From Francisella halioticida (GTDB lineage: Bacteria; Pseudomonadota; Gammaproteobacteria; Francisellales; Francisellaceae): DNA of 64,000 nt. Below are positions 29,566-38,216 of this stretch, one piece after another. Each line of letters opens with the position of its first letter. Position 1 is the stretch's first letter. The notes under the pieces were generated by a model, which worked only from the letters and a program-made list of their open reading frames with translations, did no database searches and was not told where the DNA came from. Location of the stretch: NCBI RefSeq assembly GCF_002211785.1, contig NZ_CP022132.1:1984001-2048000 (forward strand). The letters are read 5' to 3'. A program made the position numbers and the translations under genes.

Positions 29566-30708
29566 ATGTTTAACATACAAGAACAAATCAGCATCTACAT
29601 TCACTTCCCATGGTGTGTTCGCAAGTGCCCATATTGTGACTTTAACTCACATGCTATAAAAGATGACTTATACCTATCTAAACAATATTACAAACGACTT
29701 ATAACTGACTTTAATGATCATATTAATGACCTACAAGATAGAGAAGTAATTAGTATTTTTATAGGTGGAGGAACACCATCGTTATTTAAACCAGAGTATC
29801 TTAATAAAGTCTTAGAACATATAGGTAAAAATGCTAGACTTAATAGCAATTGTGAAATAACTTTAGAAATGAATCCAGGTACTATAGAGAGAGGTTCAAT
29901 ATCAAGTTATCAAAATATTGGTATAAATAGAATATCTCTTGGTGTCCAAAGCTTCCAAGATGAAAAGCTCAAAAGCTTAGGTAGAATTCATAATACTCAA
30001 AATGTCTACAATACTATCGAAGAAATTAAAAAATCAAGAATCTCAAACTTTAACATAGATATTATGCATGGTTTACCAAACCAAAATCTTGATGATGGAA
30101 TATTTGATATCTCAGAAGCTATAACTATGCAACCAACACATATTTCATGGTATCAACTAACTATTGAACCAAATACTCTATTTGCAGCTAAGCCACCAAA
30201 GCTCCCAGATGAGGAAACTTTAGAAAATATTGAATTGGCCGGTAAAAAGCTTCTTGATAACAAGGGATACAAACAATACGAGATTTCTGCATATGCAAAA
30301 AACAATCTAAGATCAAAACATAACTCTAACTATTGGATGTTTGGCGACTATATCGGAATTGGAGCAGGAGCTCACAGTAAAATCACAGATCTTAAAACAA
30401 AAGAAATAAAAAGATCCTGGAAGCATAAACACCCAAAGATATACACTCAAGTCAAGAATTTTATAAAAGATTCCAATATAGTAACACAACAAAATTTAAT
30501 TTATGAATTTATGTTAAATACACTAAGACTTAAAAATGGCTTTTCTTTAGATATTTTTGAAAAGCAAACATTCTTATCTAATGATGTTATTCAAGAAAAA
30601 TTGCAGATTGGTCTAAATAGAGGCTTACTTCAAATCATAGATAATCAAGTCAAACCAACACAAAAAGGATATTTATTTTTAAATGATTGCATTAACCTTT
30701 TTATTTAA
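29566..30708 (+). CDS. hemW: radical SAM heme chaperone HemW
   Basis: This 380-residue protein, once annotated as oxygen-independent coproporphyrinogen oxidase, delivers heme to respiratory enzymes. The radical-SAM cluster motif is in IHFPWCVRKCPYCDFNSH (CxxxCxxC) near residues 16-23. SAM-binding segments include FIGGGTPSLF, EITLEMNPGT and RISLGVQSFQ. The C-terminal HemN-type domain includes HNSNYWMFGDYIGIGAGAHS. The short N-terminus before the cluster distinguishes it from true HemN. It starts 25 bases after the glycosyltransferase gene and its 3' end overlaps the convergent gene by 4 bases. Confidence 0.92.
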   Translation: MFNIQEQISIYIHFPWCVRKCPYCDFNSHAIKDDLYLSKQYYKRLITDFNDHINDLQDREVISIFIGGGTPSLFKPEYLNKVLEHIGKNARLNSNCEITLEMNPGTIERGSISSYQNIGINRISLGVQSFQDEKLKSLGRIHNTQNVYNTIEEIKKSRISNFNIDIMHGLPNQNLDDGIFDISEAITMQPTHISWYQLTIEPNTLFAAKPPKLPDEETLENIELAGKKLLDNKGYKQYEISAYAKNNLRSKHNSNYWMFGDYIGIGAGAHSKITDLKTKEIKRSWKHKHPKIYTQVKNFIKDSNIVTQQNLIYEFMLNTLRLKNGFSLDIFEKQTFLSNDVIQEKLQIGLNRGLLQIIDNQVKPTQKGYLFLNDCINLFI

Positions 30709-31157
30709 TCATCGTATCTAACTTGAGAAACTTTTCCACTTATTGCATCAATAACTACTTTAACCTCTTGATTATTGGAATCTAGACATTCTACTTTAAA
30801 TGCTCCTTTAGAGTTATCAATCTCTGTAATTGTCTTGCATCTATCTTTAGGTACCGCATTTATTGCTTGACTCATATTTATCTCTTTTATTTTAGACTTC
30901 TTAGCTGGGACAGTACCTGTCGTTGGATCTATGTATAAATACTGTTCTTGGCCATCTTTATTGATAACTTTTGCTTTATAAACACCATCCTCATATTCTA
31001 CTTTATTAATTCCATCATACCCTTGAGAATATATATTAGCAACAATCTTACTAATAGGCAGAGACCCAGCAGGTGGAATATCATCAGCCATAGCCGTGGA
31101 TGACAACATAGCTATTGACAAAGCAATACCAGATATATTTAAAATTAACTTTCTCAT
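30705..31157 (-). CDS. periplasmic PepSY-like protein
   Basis: This 150-residue protein has an N-terminal signal peptide (MRKLILNISGIALSIAMLSS, cleavage after AMA) and two PepSY-like halves: PISKIVANIYSQGYDGINKV through QYLYIDPTTGTV, and NMSQAINAVPKD through VVIDAISGKVSQVRYDD. PepSY domains are usually found in periplasmic inhibitors or metal-sensing proteins. No partner gene is adjacent. Intact. The molecular target is unknown. Confidence 0.75.
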   Translation of the reverse strand: MRKLILNISGIALSIAMLSSTAMADDIPPAGSLPISKIVANIYSQGYDGINKVEYEDGVYKAKVINKDGQEQYLYIDPTTGTVPAKKSKIKEINMSQAINAVPKDRCKTITEIDNSKGAFKVECLDSNNQEVKVVIDAISGKVSQVRYDD

Positions 31158-31243
31158 AATTAACCCTTTCCATTCTTAATTAATTTAACTATTAATACTC
31201 AATATAACATTTACAATGTTAGTACTCAATTTCTTGTAATATT
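31158..31243. other. short intergenic spacer
   Basis: This AT-rich spacer lies between the start of the PepSY-like gene and the end of the LysR remnant, and presumably carries the PepSY-like promoter on the minus strand. Nothing else is recognisable. Confidence 0.4.
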
Positions 31244-31569
31244 TTAACTTTCATCCTTAAAGACCATATTTACATATTTATCAATCTGATTCTTTAAAAA
31301 ATTAATTATTTTTGTTCTATCCTTCAGATATTTTGAAACAATAACTGTTTGCCTATCGTGAAAAGTCTTAGCAGAAATATTCTTTACTTGTCTCATAGAG
31401 AATCATTTTGAAATTTCATCATAGTTTTCAACCAAAACACCTGCTGCTAAATTATTTTGTATTAATTTTATTTTTTGATTATCATCTTCAACAACATATT
31501 TAACATTCTTAATTAAAAAATGTGAGTCATCATCTATAATACCCCATGAAATTTTAACAACAATTTTGA
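31244..31569 (-). pseudogene. C-terminal part of a LysR-type regulator, separated by an IS
   Basis: Although not an open frame as a whole, the minus strand reads KIVVKISWGIIDDDSHFLIK, KYVVEDDNQKIKLIQ, NNLAAGVLVENYDEISK, then a TGA (31403-31405) where Trp would fit, then FSMRQVKNISAKTFHDRQTV and on to a stop at 31244. The gene's N-terminal half lies beyond the IS at 32823-33495. The pattern fits the distal effector domain of a LysR regulator: a pocket loop, a Leu-Ala-Ala-Gly-Val helix and a final helix. It is non-functional because of the IS, a nonsense codon and a frameshift. Confidence 0.7.
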
Positions 31570-31607
31570 TCCTAAAGTAGCTAAACTATAAATGAGCAAT
31601 TTAGGAT
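31569..31607. repeat. inverted repeat at the left end of IS copy 2
   Basis: ATCCTAAA (31569-31576) and TTTAGGAT (31600-31607) are perfect reverse complements just before the transposase ATG at 31616. The outermost pair differs from copy 1 (A-T here, T-A there) but remains complementary, which hints that the pairing itself is selected. Confidence 0.5.
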
Positions 31608-32822
31608 AAATGTAAATGAGTAATAAGAGAAAAATATATACCGTTGAATTTAAGACTAAAGTTGTCTTGGAAGTATTGGGGAAAGATCAAACAATCACAC
31701 AGTTATCAGTAAAATATAATATTACGCCCAAAAACATAAATAATTGAAAAACAGCCTTTTTAGAAAATGCTGAGTTGGCAATGGATCCATCCAAATCAGT
31801 ATCACAATATAAAAAAGACAATGCAAAGCTTCAAACCAAGATAGATCAGTATTCTAAGAAGGTTGGACAACTAACAATTGAGAAGGAATTTCTTGAGGGA
31901 AAGCTCGTAAGCTTGGGATTATCTGATAGAAAAGCGATGATTGATCCTAAGCATAAATTATCTGTTGTAAAACAAAGTTTCTTATTAGAAGTTTCTAGAG
32001 CTGGTTTATATTACAAGCCTGTGGTTAACGAACATAAAGAAGAAGTAAAAGCAAAGCTTATACAGATACATGAGGAGATTCCCTGCTACGGCTATATAAA
32101 AGCTCATAAGCAATTAATAGAAGATGGGTTTAGCATCTGTGAGAACACAGTACAAAAGTATCGTAAAGAGTTAGGCATCAAAGCTATATTGGCGGTGAAA
32201 AAACCAAACTTAAACTTATCTGAACCTAACAAAGAGCATGCTATTTATAGTTACAAACTAAAAGGTTTAAGCATATTGAGACCTAATCAAGTTTGGTCTA
32301 CAGATATTACATATATTAAGACTGATGCTGGCACAGTTTATATGGCAGCTATTATTGATTGGTACTCTAAGGCTGTACTAAGTTGGGAGATATCCAACAC
32401 TATGGATAGTAGTTTAGTTATGAAAGTTTTAAATGAAGCTCTGTATAAATATGGAGTACCAGAAATATTTAACACTGATCAAGGTAGCCAGTACACATCT
32501 AACATTCATATCCAAACATTATTGGATAAAAAAATTACTATATCTATGGATGGTAAAGGTAGAGCAACTGATAACATTTGCATCGAAAGATTTTGGAGAA
32601 GTGCTAAATGTGAGAGATTTTATTTAAATCAATATCCTGGCATTGTTGAACTAAGAAACGATGTGGATGATTATATAGATTTTTATAATAATAGAAGATT
32701 TCATGAGTCTATCAATTATAAAAAACCTATGGAATTTTATTACGATAACTTATTGGAAAAACGGGCGGCTTAGATGGGAACTAAATAATTGAAAATATTG
32801 TTTAATTTATTGGGGTAGTATA
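31570..32822 (+). mobile_element. IS3-family insertion element, copy 2 (boundaries approximate)
   Basis: This element is related to the one at 19291-20562. It sits inside a LysR-type gene whose two parts flank it in the same orientation, so this was a simple insertion. The right end GGGGTAGTATA at about 32822 is the same as in copy 1. Flanking ATC on both sides (31569-31571 by position of CTAAAG, and 32823-32825) might be a 3-bp target duplication, but the left terminus is uncertain. Its last 282 bp nearly equal copy 1 while the 5' portion is divergent. Confidence 0.75.
31616..32773 (+). pseudogene. IS3-family transposase, one in-frame nonsense codon
   Basis: A single 386-codon frame from ATG 31616 to TAG 32773 encodes the whole transposase: HTH part (YTVEFKTKVVLEVLGKDQTI), coiled coil, WSTDITYIKTDAG, AAIIDWYSKAVLSWEIS, FNTDQGSQYTSN and ERFWRSAKCERFY with the closing DDE glutamate. 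Codon 44 is TGA (31745-31747) at the Trp position seen in copy 1 (HNWKQ). Without read-through or suppression the element cannot make full-length transposase. The downstream 333 residues remain open from ATG 31775. Confidence 0.87.
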
Positions 32823-33495
32823 ATCATCAAACTTAAAATTTAAGCTTTGATCATTCATAGTGTCTCTTCTAAAAACGAAAGGCACTTTTAATATATTATT
32901 AGGTTCATTATCAATGATCATATTCTTTAATTATTTCCTCTCCAGCATAAACTCTCGAGGGTAAGTTAGCTGAATCAACACTTGTGCATATTATCCAACG
33001 ATCTTGGTCAATCTTATCTAAATCTTTAGAGGTTACAATTGCAATATCATAATTATTCAAATGGTGAAAATAAGTGTTTGACTGATATAGTAAATAACTA
33101 TCAAAAGTAAAGGTATAGTTTTTATCGATTTCATGTAGGTTTTGTAACAGATAGTTTATAAATACTCTAGTACCAAAAACTCTTATATAGTTTAGCTTAT
33201 CTATGCCTTTATCTTTTGCACTTAGAATACTACTTTCTAGATCTGTGTAAAGTCGATGACAAGATAAATAATACTTCATGCCATCTTTTGTTATATCTAT
33301 TTTATTACTATTAGCTTGTGTTAATTTAACTTCTAAGAATGCCTCTAATATTTCAAGCTTACTTCTAACCGTATTTATTTCTACGGAATAAAAATTTTTA
33401 ACTGCTGTATATGAACCAAGCTCGACCAAGGATATAAAATATCTAGTACCTTCAATAATATTTCTATCTACAACTTCTTTAGCAATATTCTTCAT
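32823..33495 (-). pseudogene. N-terminal part of a LysR-type transcription regulator, interrupted by IS copy 2
   Basis: The first 194 residues show a LysR-like winged helix (TRYFISLVELGSYTAVKNFY, SVEINTVRSKLEILEAFLEV, DITKDGMKYYLSCHRLYTD) and the start of the effector domain (DIAIVTSKDLDKIDQD). The frame stops at 32911. After a one-base shift near 32919 it continues as MIIDNEPNNILKVPFVFRRD up to the IS. The remainder of the gene is found at 31244-31569. Three independent lesions (frameshift, IS, nonsense) mean the regulator is lost. Its targets are unknown. Confidence 0.78.
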
Positions 33496-33584
33496 ATTGG
33501 ATTTGTAAATTTATAACAAAGCATAATTATATATTAGTTATAAAATTAAAAAAATAATATAGTTTTTTCTAAAGAATAATTTTT

Positions 33585-33670
33585 TGGTGCACTGAGTGGG
33601 ACTTGAACCCACACGTCCTACGGACACCACCCCCTCAAGATGGCGTGTCTACCAATTCCACCACCAGTGC
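33585..33670 (-). tRNA. tRNA-Leu (anticodon GAG)
   Basis: On the minus strand the acceptor arm GCACTGG at 33670 pairs with the 3' CAGTGC before an encoded CCA (33585-33587). The anticodon stem CCATC/GGTGG holds the seven-base loop TTGAGGG, giving anticodon GAG (leucine, codons CUU/CUC). A long variable arm (TGTCCGTAGGACG region) confirms a class II tRNA. The T-arm is GTGGGTTCAAGTCCCAC. It lies just downstream of secG on the same strand. Confidence 0.97.
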
Positions 33671-33689
33671 AAAAGATCAAATTATGAGA

Positions 33690-34043
33690 TTATTTTTTTG
33701 TAGCTGCTTCTTGCTTAGTACCTGATGCTTTGGAAACTTCTTGCTGATACTGATCATATTGACTAGCTATCGATTTTTCAGAACTAGCAGAGCTCGCAGT
33801 GGCATGTGAGTTAGAACTTTTACCTAAATATCCCAAACTAAGACAACACAAAAAAAATAGCGCTGTGAAAAACACTGTCATCTTAAACAAGAAAGACGCA
33901 GCTCCCTTGCTTCCAAAAACTGTATTTGAAGCTCCACCACCAAAAGATACGCCCATATTAGCGCCTTTACCTTGTTGTAGTAAAACTAGTACAACAATCG
34001 CAATAGCTGCAATAATATCTATAGTTAAAATTATTTCGTACAT
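33690..34043 (-). CDS. secG: protein-export membrane protein SecG
   Basis: This 117-residue auxiliary subunit of the SecYEG translocon has two transmembrane helices: [20 protein letters not shown] at the N-terminus, and a second near residues 52-72. Between them is the conserved loop [21 protein letters not shown]. The C-terminal tail is Ser/Ala/Lys rich. Its 5' end overlaps the 3' end of tpiA by 13 bases, so they are co-transcribed. The tpiA-secG-tRNA-Leu order is common in gamma-proteobacteria. Confidence 0.95.
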   Translation of the reverse strand: MYEIILTIDIIAAIAIVVLVLLQQGKGANMGVSFGGGASNTVFGSKGAASFLFKMTVFFTALFFLCCLSLGYLGKSSNSHATASSASSEKSIASQYDQYQQEVSKASGTKQEAATKK

Positions 34044-34792
34044 ATTTTATTTGCTTGATTTATTATTTCGTTAAACTCAGAAGCTTTAAGAGACGCTCCA
34101 CCAATTAAACCACCATCAACATCTGGTAGATTTAATATATCCTTAGCATTTCCAGCTTTTAGGCTACCACCATACACTATTTTCATATTTTTAGCAAGAT
34201 TTTCATCTACTTTAGCAACTAATGAGCGGATAAACCGATGTGTTTCTTGTACTTGTTCTAAAGATGCTACAACTCCCGTTCCTATTGCCCATACAGGTTC
34301 ATAAGCAATAACAATTTTTGCTAATTGGTTAATAGAAAGATTATTTAAAACTAGTTTTAGCTGAGTTTCTAAAACTTTTTCTAGATTGCCGTCCTCTCTA
34401 TCTTTCAATGACTCTCCAATACATACTACAGGTATTACAGATGTATCTATAACTTTCTCTATTTTTTTGAAAACATCTTTATCTGACTCATCAAATAGAG
34501 CCCTTCTCTCAGAATGTCCTATTAACAAATAACTACAACCAACGTCATGTAGCATATCAGCGGATATCTCTCCTGTATAAGCACCATTATCATAAAAAGT
34601 AATATTTTGGAAGCCTATACCTATATTTTCTGGCAGCTGAGAGATCACTTCTTTTACATATAAACTTGATGGAAAAACAGCTACACCAACTTTTGAACTA
34701 TCATATTTTACTTGAGAAATACCACTACAAAGCTCTTTTATACTTGTAGAGCTACCGTTCATCTTCCAGTTTCCCATAATTAATTTTTGCAT
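34031..34792 (-). CDS. tpiA: triosephosphate isomerase
   Basis: This 253-residue glycolytic TIM-barrel enzyme interconverts dihydroxyacetone phosphate and glyceraldehyde-3-phosphate. It shows GNWKMNG with the catalytic Lys near residue 8, LLIGHSERR with the catalytic His near residue 95, and [11 protein letters not shown] with the catalytic Glu near residue 168, as well as the phosphate loop [10 protein letters not shown]. It follows glmM after two bases and overlaps secG. Confidence 0.97.
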   Translation of the reverse strand: MQKLIMGNWKMNGSSTSIKELCSGISQVKYDSSKVGVAVFPSSLYVKEVISQLPENIGIGFQNITFYDNGAYTGEISADMLHDVGCSYLLIGHSERRALFDESDKDVFKKIEKVIDTSVIPVVCIGESLKDREDGNLEKVLETQLKLVLNNLSINQLAKIVIAYEPVWAIGTGVVASLEQVQETHRFIRSLVAKVDENLAKNMKIVYGGSLKAGNAKDILNLPDVDGGLIGGASLKASEFNEIINQANKICTK

Positions 34793-34794
34793 CT

Positions 34795-36129
34795 TTATAC
34801 CAACTTTTGTTTTACTTGTTCTACTAAATATTCAGCTTCCTTTAAAGCTAAAACATCATCATCTGCTTCAACCATAACTCTCAATACAGGCTCCGTTCCA
34901 GAAGGTCTTAATAAAACTCTACCCCTACTAGCTAATCTCTTTTCTACATCTGTAACATCACCAACCATTTTTTCTAAATCTTGTGCTGTAACTTTTCTTG
35001 TTAAAGGTACATTAATCAAAGTTTGCTGCATAAGCATATCACCTTGTAGTTTAAACTTAGATACAGGTTTATCTACATGTGAAAAAATAGCTAGTAATTG
35101 TATAGCTGTAAATAAACCATCTCCTGTAGTACCAAAATTTAGATTAATCACATGACCTGATGACTCTCCACCAATTTTATAACCATATTTTTTTAGATCT
35201 TCAAGCACATATCTATCACCAACTTTAGATCGTACAAATGGAATGTTATTAGCTTTGTAGTGATTTTCATAACTCATGTTTGTCATCTGTGTGCCAACTA
35301 TACCATTAGTCCCTCCACAAATGTCGCTATGCTGAGCAACAATATTTAAAATCCCATCACCATCAATCTCTTCAGCATTCTCATCGACTATGATTATTCT
35401 ATCTGCATCTCCATCTAAAGAAATACCTAGATCAGCATTATGTTCTTTCAGAGCTTTTTTGATATTATCTATACAAGTAGCACCACACTCAACATTTATA
35501 TTTACACCATCAGGATTAGAAGCAATTGAAACATAATCAATATTAAATTTATCAAGTAAAGCTTCTAAGTTATGTGATGCCGCACCATGAGCACAATCAA
35601 CGACTACTTTACCTTTGTATTTTACTATACTTCCAAAACGCTCATATATTTCTGACATATACTCATCAATCGAGTTATCTAAAACCTTATAATTACCAAA
35701 CCTATACTCAGGTTGATAAATAAAGTTACTATCAATTTTAGCTTCAACTTCTTCTTCTAAGGAATCATCAAGTTTAAAACCATCAGATGAAAATAGTTTA
35801 ACACCATTATCAGTGAATCTATTATGAGATGCTGTAATTACAAATCCAGCAGAAGCTTTATGTTTAACTGTCATAAATGCCACTACAGGAGTTGGCACAA
35901 CTCCTAGGTCTATTACATCTATACCCGCAGCATTTAATCCTGAAACTAAAGCAAACTTTAAAAGCCTGCCTGAACTACGTGTATCTTGACCGATAACTAC
36001 AAATTTTGCATAGCCTTTATCATTGATTAAAGAACCAACAGAATTACCTAATTTTTGCATAAACTCGGCTGTAATGGTTGAATTACCAACATCACCCCTA
36101 ATTCCATCTGTGCCAAAGTACTTTGCCAT
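34795..36129 (-). CDS. glmM: phosphoglucosamine mutase
   Basis: This 444-residue enzyme converts glucosamine-6-phosphate to glucosamine-1-phosphate for peptidoglycan and LPS synthesis. Key parts are [10 protein letters not shown] at the start, the phospho-serine loop [15 protein letters not shown] near residue 100, the metal site [10 protein letters not shown] near 240, GGESSGHVI with the sugar loop, and the C-terminal phosphate-binding [15 protein letters not shown]. It is encoded between apt (10 bases upstream) and tpiA (two bases downstream) in one operon. Confidence 0.97.
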   Translation of the reverse strand: MAKYFGTDGIRGDVGNSTITAEFMQKLGNSVGSLINDKGYAKFVVIGQDTRSSGRLLKFALVSGLNAAGIDVIDLGVVPTPVVAFMTVKHKASAGFVITASHNRFTDNGVKLFSSDGFKLDDSLEEEVEAKIDSNFIYQPEYRFGNYKVLDNSIDEYMSEIYERFGSIVKYKGKVVVDCAHGAASHNLEALLDKFNIDYVSIASNPDGVNINVECGATCIDNIKKALKEHNADLGISLDGDADRIIIVDENAEEIDGDGILNIVAQHSDICGGTNGIVGTQMTNMSYENHYKANNIPFVRSKVGDRYVLEDLKKYGYKIGGESSGHVINLNFGTTGDGLFTAIQLLAIFSHVDKPVSKFKLQGDMLMQQTLINVPLTRKVTAQDLEKMVGDVTDVEKRLASRGRVLLRPSGTEPVLRVMVEADDDVLALKEAEYLVEQVKQKLV

Positions 36130-36139
36130 AACTTACCTT

Positions 36140-36667
36140 TTAAAATTTTAATAATGCCGAAACATTGTAGCCTTCTAGAGCTTCTCTACCACCTAAACCA
36201 TCAAGCTCCATAACAAAAATAAGAGCAGCCACTTTCGCTTCTGTTTTTTCTATAAGCTTAGTTGTTGCTTTTGCAGTTCCACCAGTAGCTAATAAATCAT
36301 CAACCACAAGCACTTTATCTTCTGCTGTAAATGCATCTTTATGAACTTCTAAGCTATCACTACCATATTCTAACTCATAGTTTATTTTATGAGTCTCTCT
36401 AGGAAGCTTACCAGGCTTTCTCACAGGTACAAAACCCAAGCCTAGAACTTCTGCAAGTGCAACTCCAAAAATGAAGCCCCTACTTTCTGTACCTGCAATT
36501 ACTGTTGGCTTAATTTCATTTTTTTTCAGCTCATCTGCCATCGTTTGAGCTGTTAACTTTAAACCATTAGGATCAGCTAGTAAAGGAGTAATATCTCTAA
36601 ATATAATACCCGACTTAGGAAAATTTGACACAGCAACAATCTTATTTTTTATAAAATCTAAACTCAT
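36140..36667 (-). CDS. apt: adenine phosphoribosyltransferase
   Basis: This 175-residue purine-salvage enzyme makes AMP from adenine and PRPP. The N-terminal FPKSGIIFRDITPLLADP and the PRPP-binding motif KVLVVDDLLATGGTAKA near residue 120 are diagnostic, as is ESRGFIFGVALA near 62. It starts the apt-glmM-tpiA-secG run, 39 bases downstream of sucB, so it may share transcription with the TCA genes upstream. Confidence 0.96.
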   Translation of the reverse strand: MSLDFIKNKIVAVSNFPKSGIIFRDITPLLADPNGLKLTAQTMADELKKNEIKPTVIAGTESRGFIFGVALAEVLGLGFVPVRKPGKLPRETHKINYELEYGSDSLEVHKDAFTAEDKVLVVDDLLATGGTAKATTKLIEKTEAKVAALIFVMELDGLGGREALEGYNVSALLKF

Positions 36668-36706
36668 AGAAAAATACCTTTTAGAAAAAAAATTAAAAAG
36701 AAAAAC

Positions 36707-38191
36707 TTAAACTTGAAGAAGAATTCTATTTGGATCTTCTAATAATTCCTTAATCATTTTCAGAAATCTTACAGAAGTACCACCATCAATAATTCTATGA
36801 TCATAAGATAAAGCTAAATACATAATTGGACGAATCTTAATCTCACTATTTACAACCATAGGACGCTCAACAATATTATGCATACCTAAAATCGCACTCT
36901 GAGGCGAGTTTATGATAGGTGTAGATAACATAGAACCGTAAGTACCACCATTTGTAATAGTAAATGTACCACCTTGCATATCTTCTAGCCCTAATTTACC
37001 ATCACGGCCTTTAATTGCTTTGTCAAAGACATCTACTTCTAAATCAGCTAAAGATTTATCATCTGTATCTCTTAGTACAGGAACTACTAAGCCTCTGTCA
37101 GTACCTACTGCAATACCAATATCAAAATAGTTATGATAAACAACCTCATCACCATCAATAGATGCATTAACATCAGGGAATTTCTTAAGAGCTTCAGTCG
37201 CAGCTTTGATAAAGAAAGACATAAAGCCAAGCTTAGTATCATGCTCTTTAATAAACATATCTTTATATTTCTTTCTAAGCTCCATTACCGCTGTCATATC
37301 TACTTCATTAAAAGTAGTTAATATTGCATTTGTATGCTGGACCTGTACTAATCTATTTGCAATAGTTTGACGTAAACGAGTCATCTTAACTCGCTTCTCA
37401 AACCTAGAGCCTTGCTGTGCAACTGGAGCCTGTTGTGTACTACTACTTGAAATAGTTGTAGCTTTTTTAACATCATCAGTTGTTATGCGTCCCTTTTTAC
37501 CTGTGCCCTGGATACTCGCTGCTGAATCTAGTCCACTAGCATTGAAAGCTTTACGTGCTGATGGAACTAAATGAGGATCGTTGCTATTAGACTTTGCAGA
37601 TTGCTTGTCAGATTGATTAATCTGTGACGAAATAGCTACAGCACCTTCAACAATATTAGCAATCATCTCAGATGAAAGAACGGTCTCTCCAGCTGGCTTT
37701 AATATTTTTGCTAAAGTTCCATTTGACGCTGCTGGAACTTCTAGTACAACTTTATCTGTTTCTATTTCTGCTAAAATATCACCTTCAGAGACAGTATCAC
37801 CCTCATTTTTATGCCATTCGGAGATTGTGCCATCTGCTACTGATTCTGGAAAAACTGGAGCTTTAACATCTATTTCAGCACCTGTTGCCGTTTTCTCTTG
37901 AGATACTTCCAATTGAGGAGCAATTTTTTTTTCTTTAGTTTCTTGCGATGGAGAGGCATCTGTATCAATACTTGCTAAAGCCTCTTCAGAAAGAACAATA
38001 TCACCTTCATTTTTTTTAATACTTTTTAAGATACCATTAACTGTTGCAGGAACTTCTAATACAACTTTATCTGTTTCTATTTCCGCTAAAATATCACCCT
38101 CTTCTACAAAGTCACCTTCCTTTTTATTCCACTGGGCTAATGTGCCATCTGCTACTGACTCTGGAAACATAGGTACTTTTAATTTAATCAT
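36707..38191 (-). CDS. sucB: 2-oxoglutarate dehydrogenase E2 (dihydrolipoamide succinyltransferase) with two lipoyl domains
   Basis: This 494-residue core of the 2-oxoglutarate dehydrogenase complex transfers succinyl groups to CoA. It has two lipoyl domains, each with [13 protein letters not shown]; the lipoylated lysines are Lys42 and Lys147. A peripheral-subunit binding domain follows ([13 protein letters not shown] to [13 protein letters not shown], about residues 208-245), then the catalytic domain with the active-site [15 protein letters not shown] near the C-terminus. Most SucB proteins have one lipoyl domain. The gene lies 25 bases after sucA. Confidence 0.96.
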   Translation of the reverse strand: MIKLKVPMFPESVADGTLAQWNKKEGDFVEEGDILAEIETDKVVLEVPATVNGILKSIKKNEGDIVLSEEALASIDTDASPSQETKEKKIAPQLEVSQEKTATGAEIDVKAPVFPESVADGTISEWHKNEGDTVSEGDILAEIETDKVVLEVPAASNGTLAKILKPAGETVLSSEMIANIVEGAVAISSQINQSDKQSAKSNSNDPHLVPSARKAFNASGLDSAASIQGTGKKGRITTDDVKKATTISSSSTQQAPVAQQGSRFEKRVKMTRLRQTIANRLVQVQHTNAILTTFNEVDMTAVMELRKKYKDMFIKEHDTKLGFMSFFIKAATEALKKFPDVNASIDGDEVVYHNYFDIGIAVGTDRGLVVPVLRDTDDKSLADLEVDVFDKAIKGRDGKLGLEDMQGGTFTITNGGTYGSMLSTPIINSPQSAILGMHNIVERPMVVNSEIKIRPIMYLALSYDHRIIDGGTSVRFLKMIKELLEDPNRILLQV

Positions 38192-38216
38192 TTTTTACTC
38201 CTAGTAATAATTTATT

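Noticed and set aside
31569-32825. ATC as a firm target duplication of IS copy 2
   Set aside because: The left terminus cannot be fixed, and joining the LysR parts with one ATC leaves the frame broken, so it stays only a possibility.
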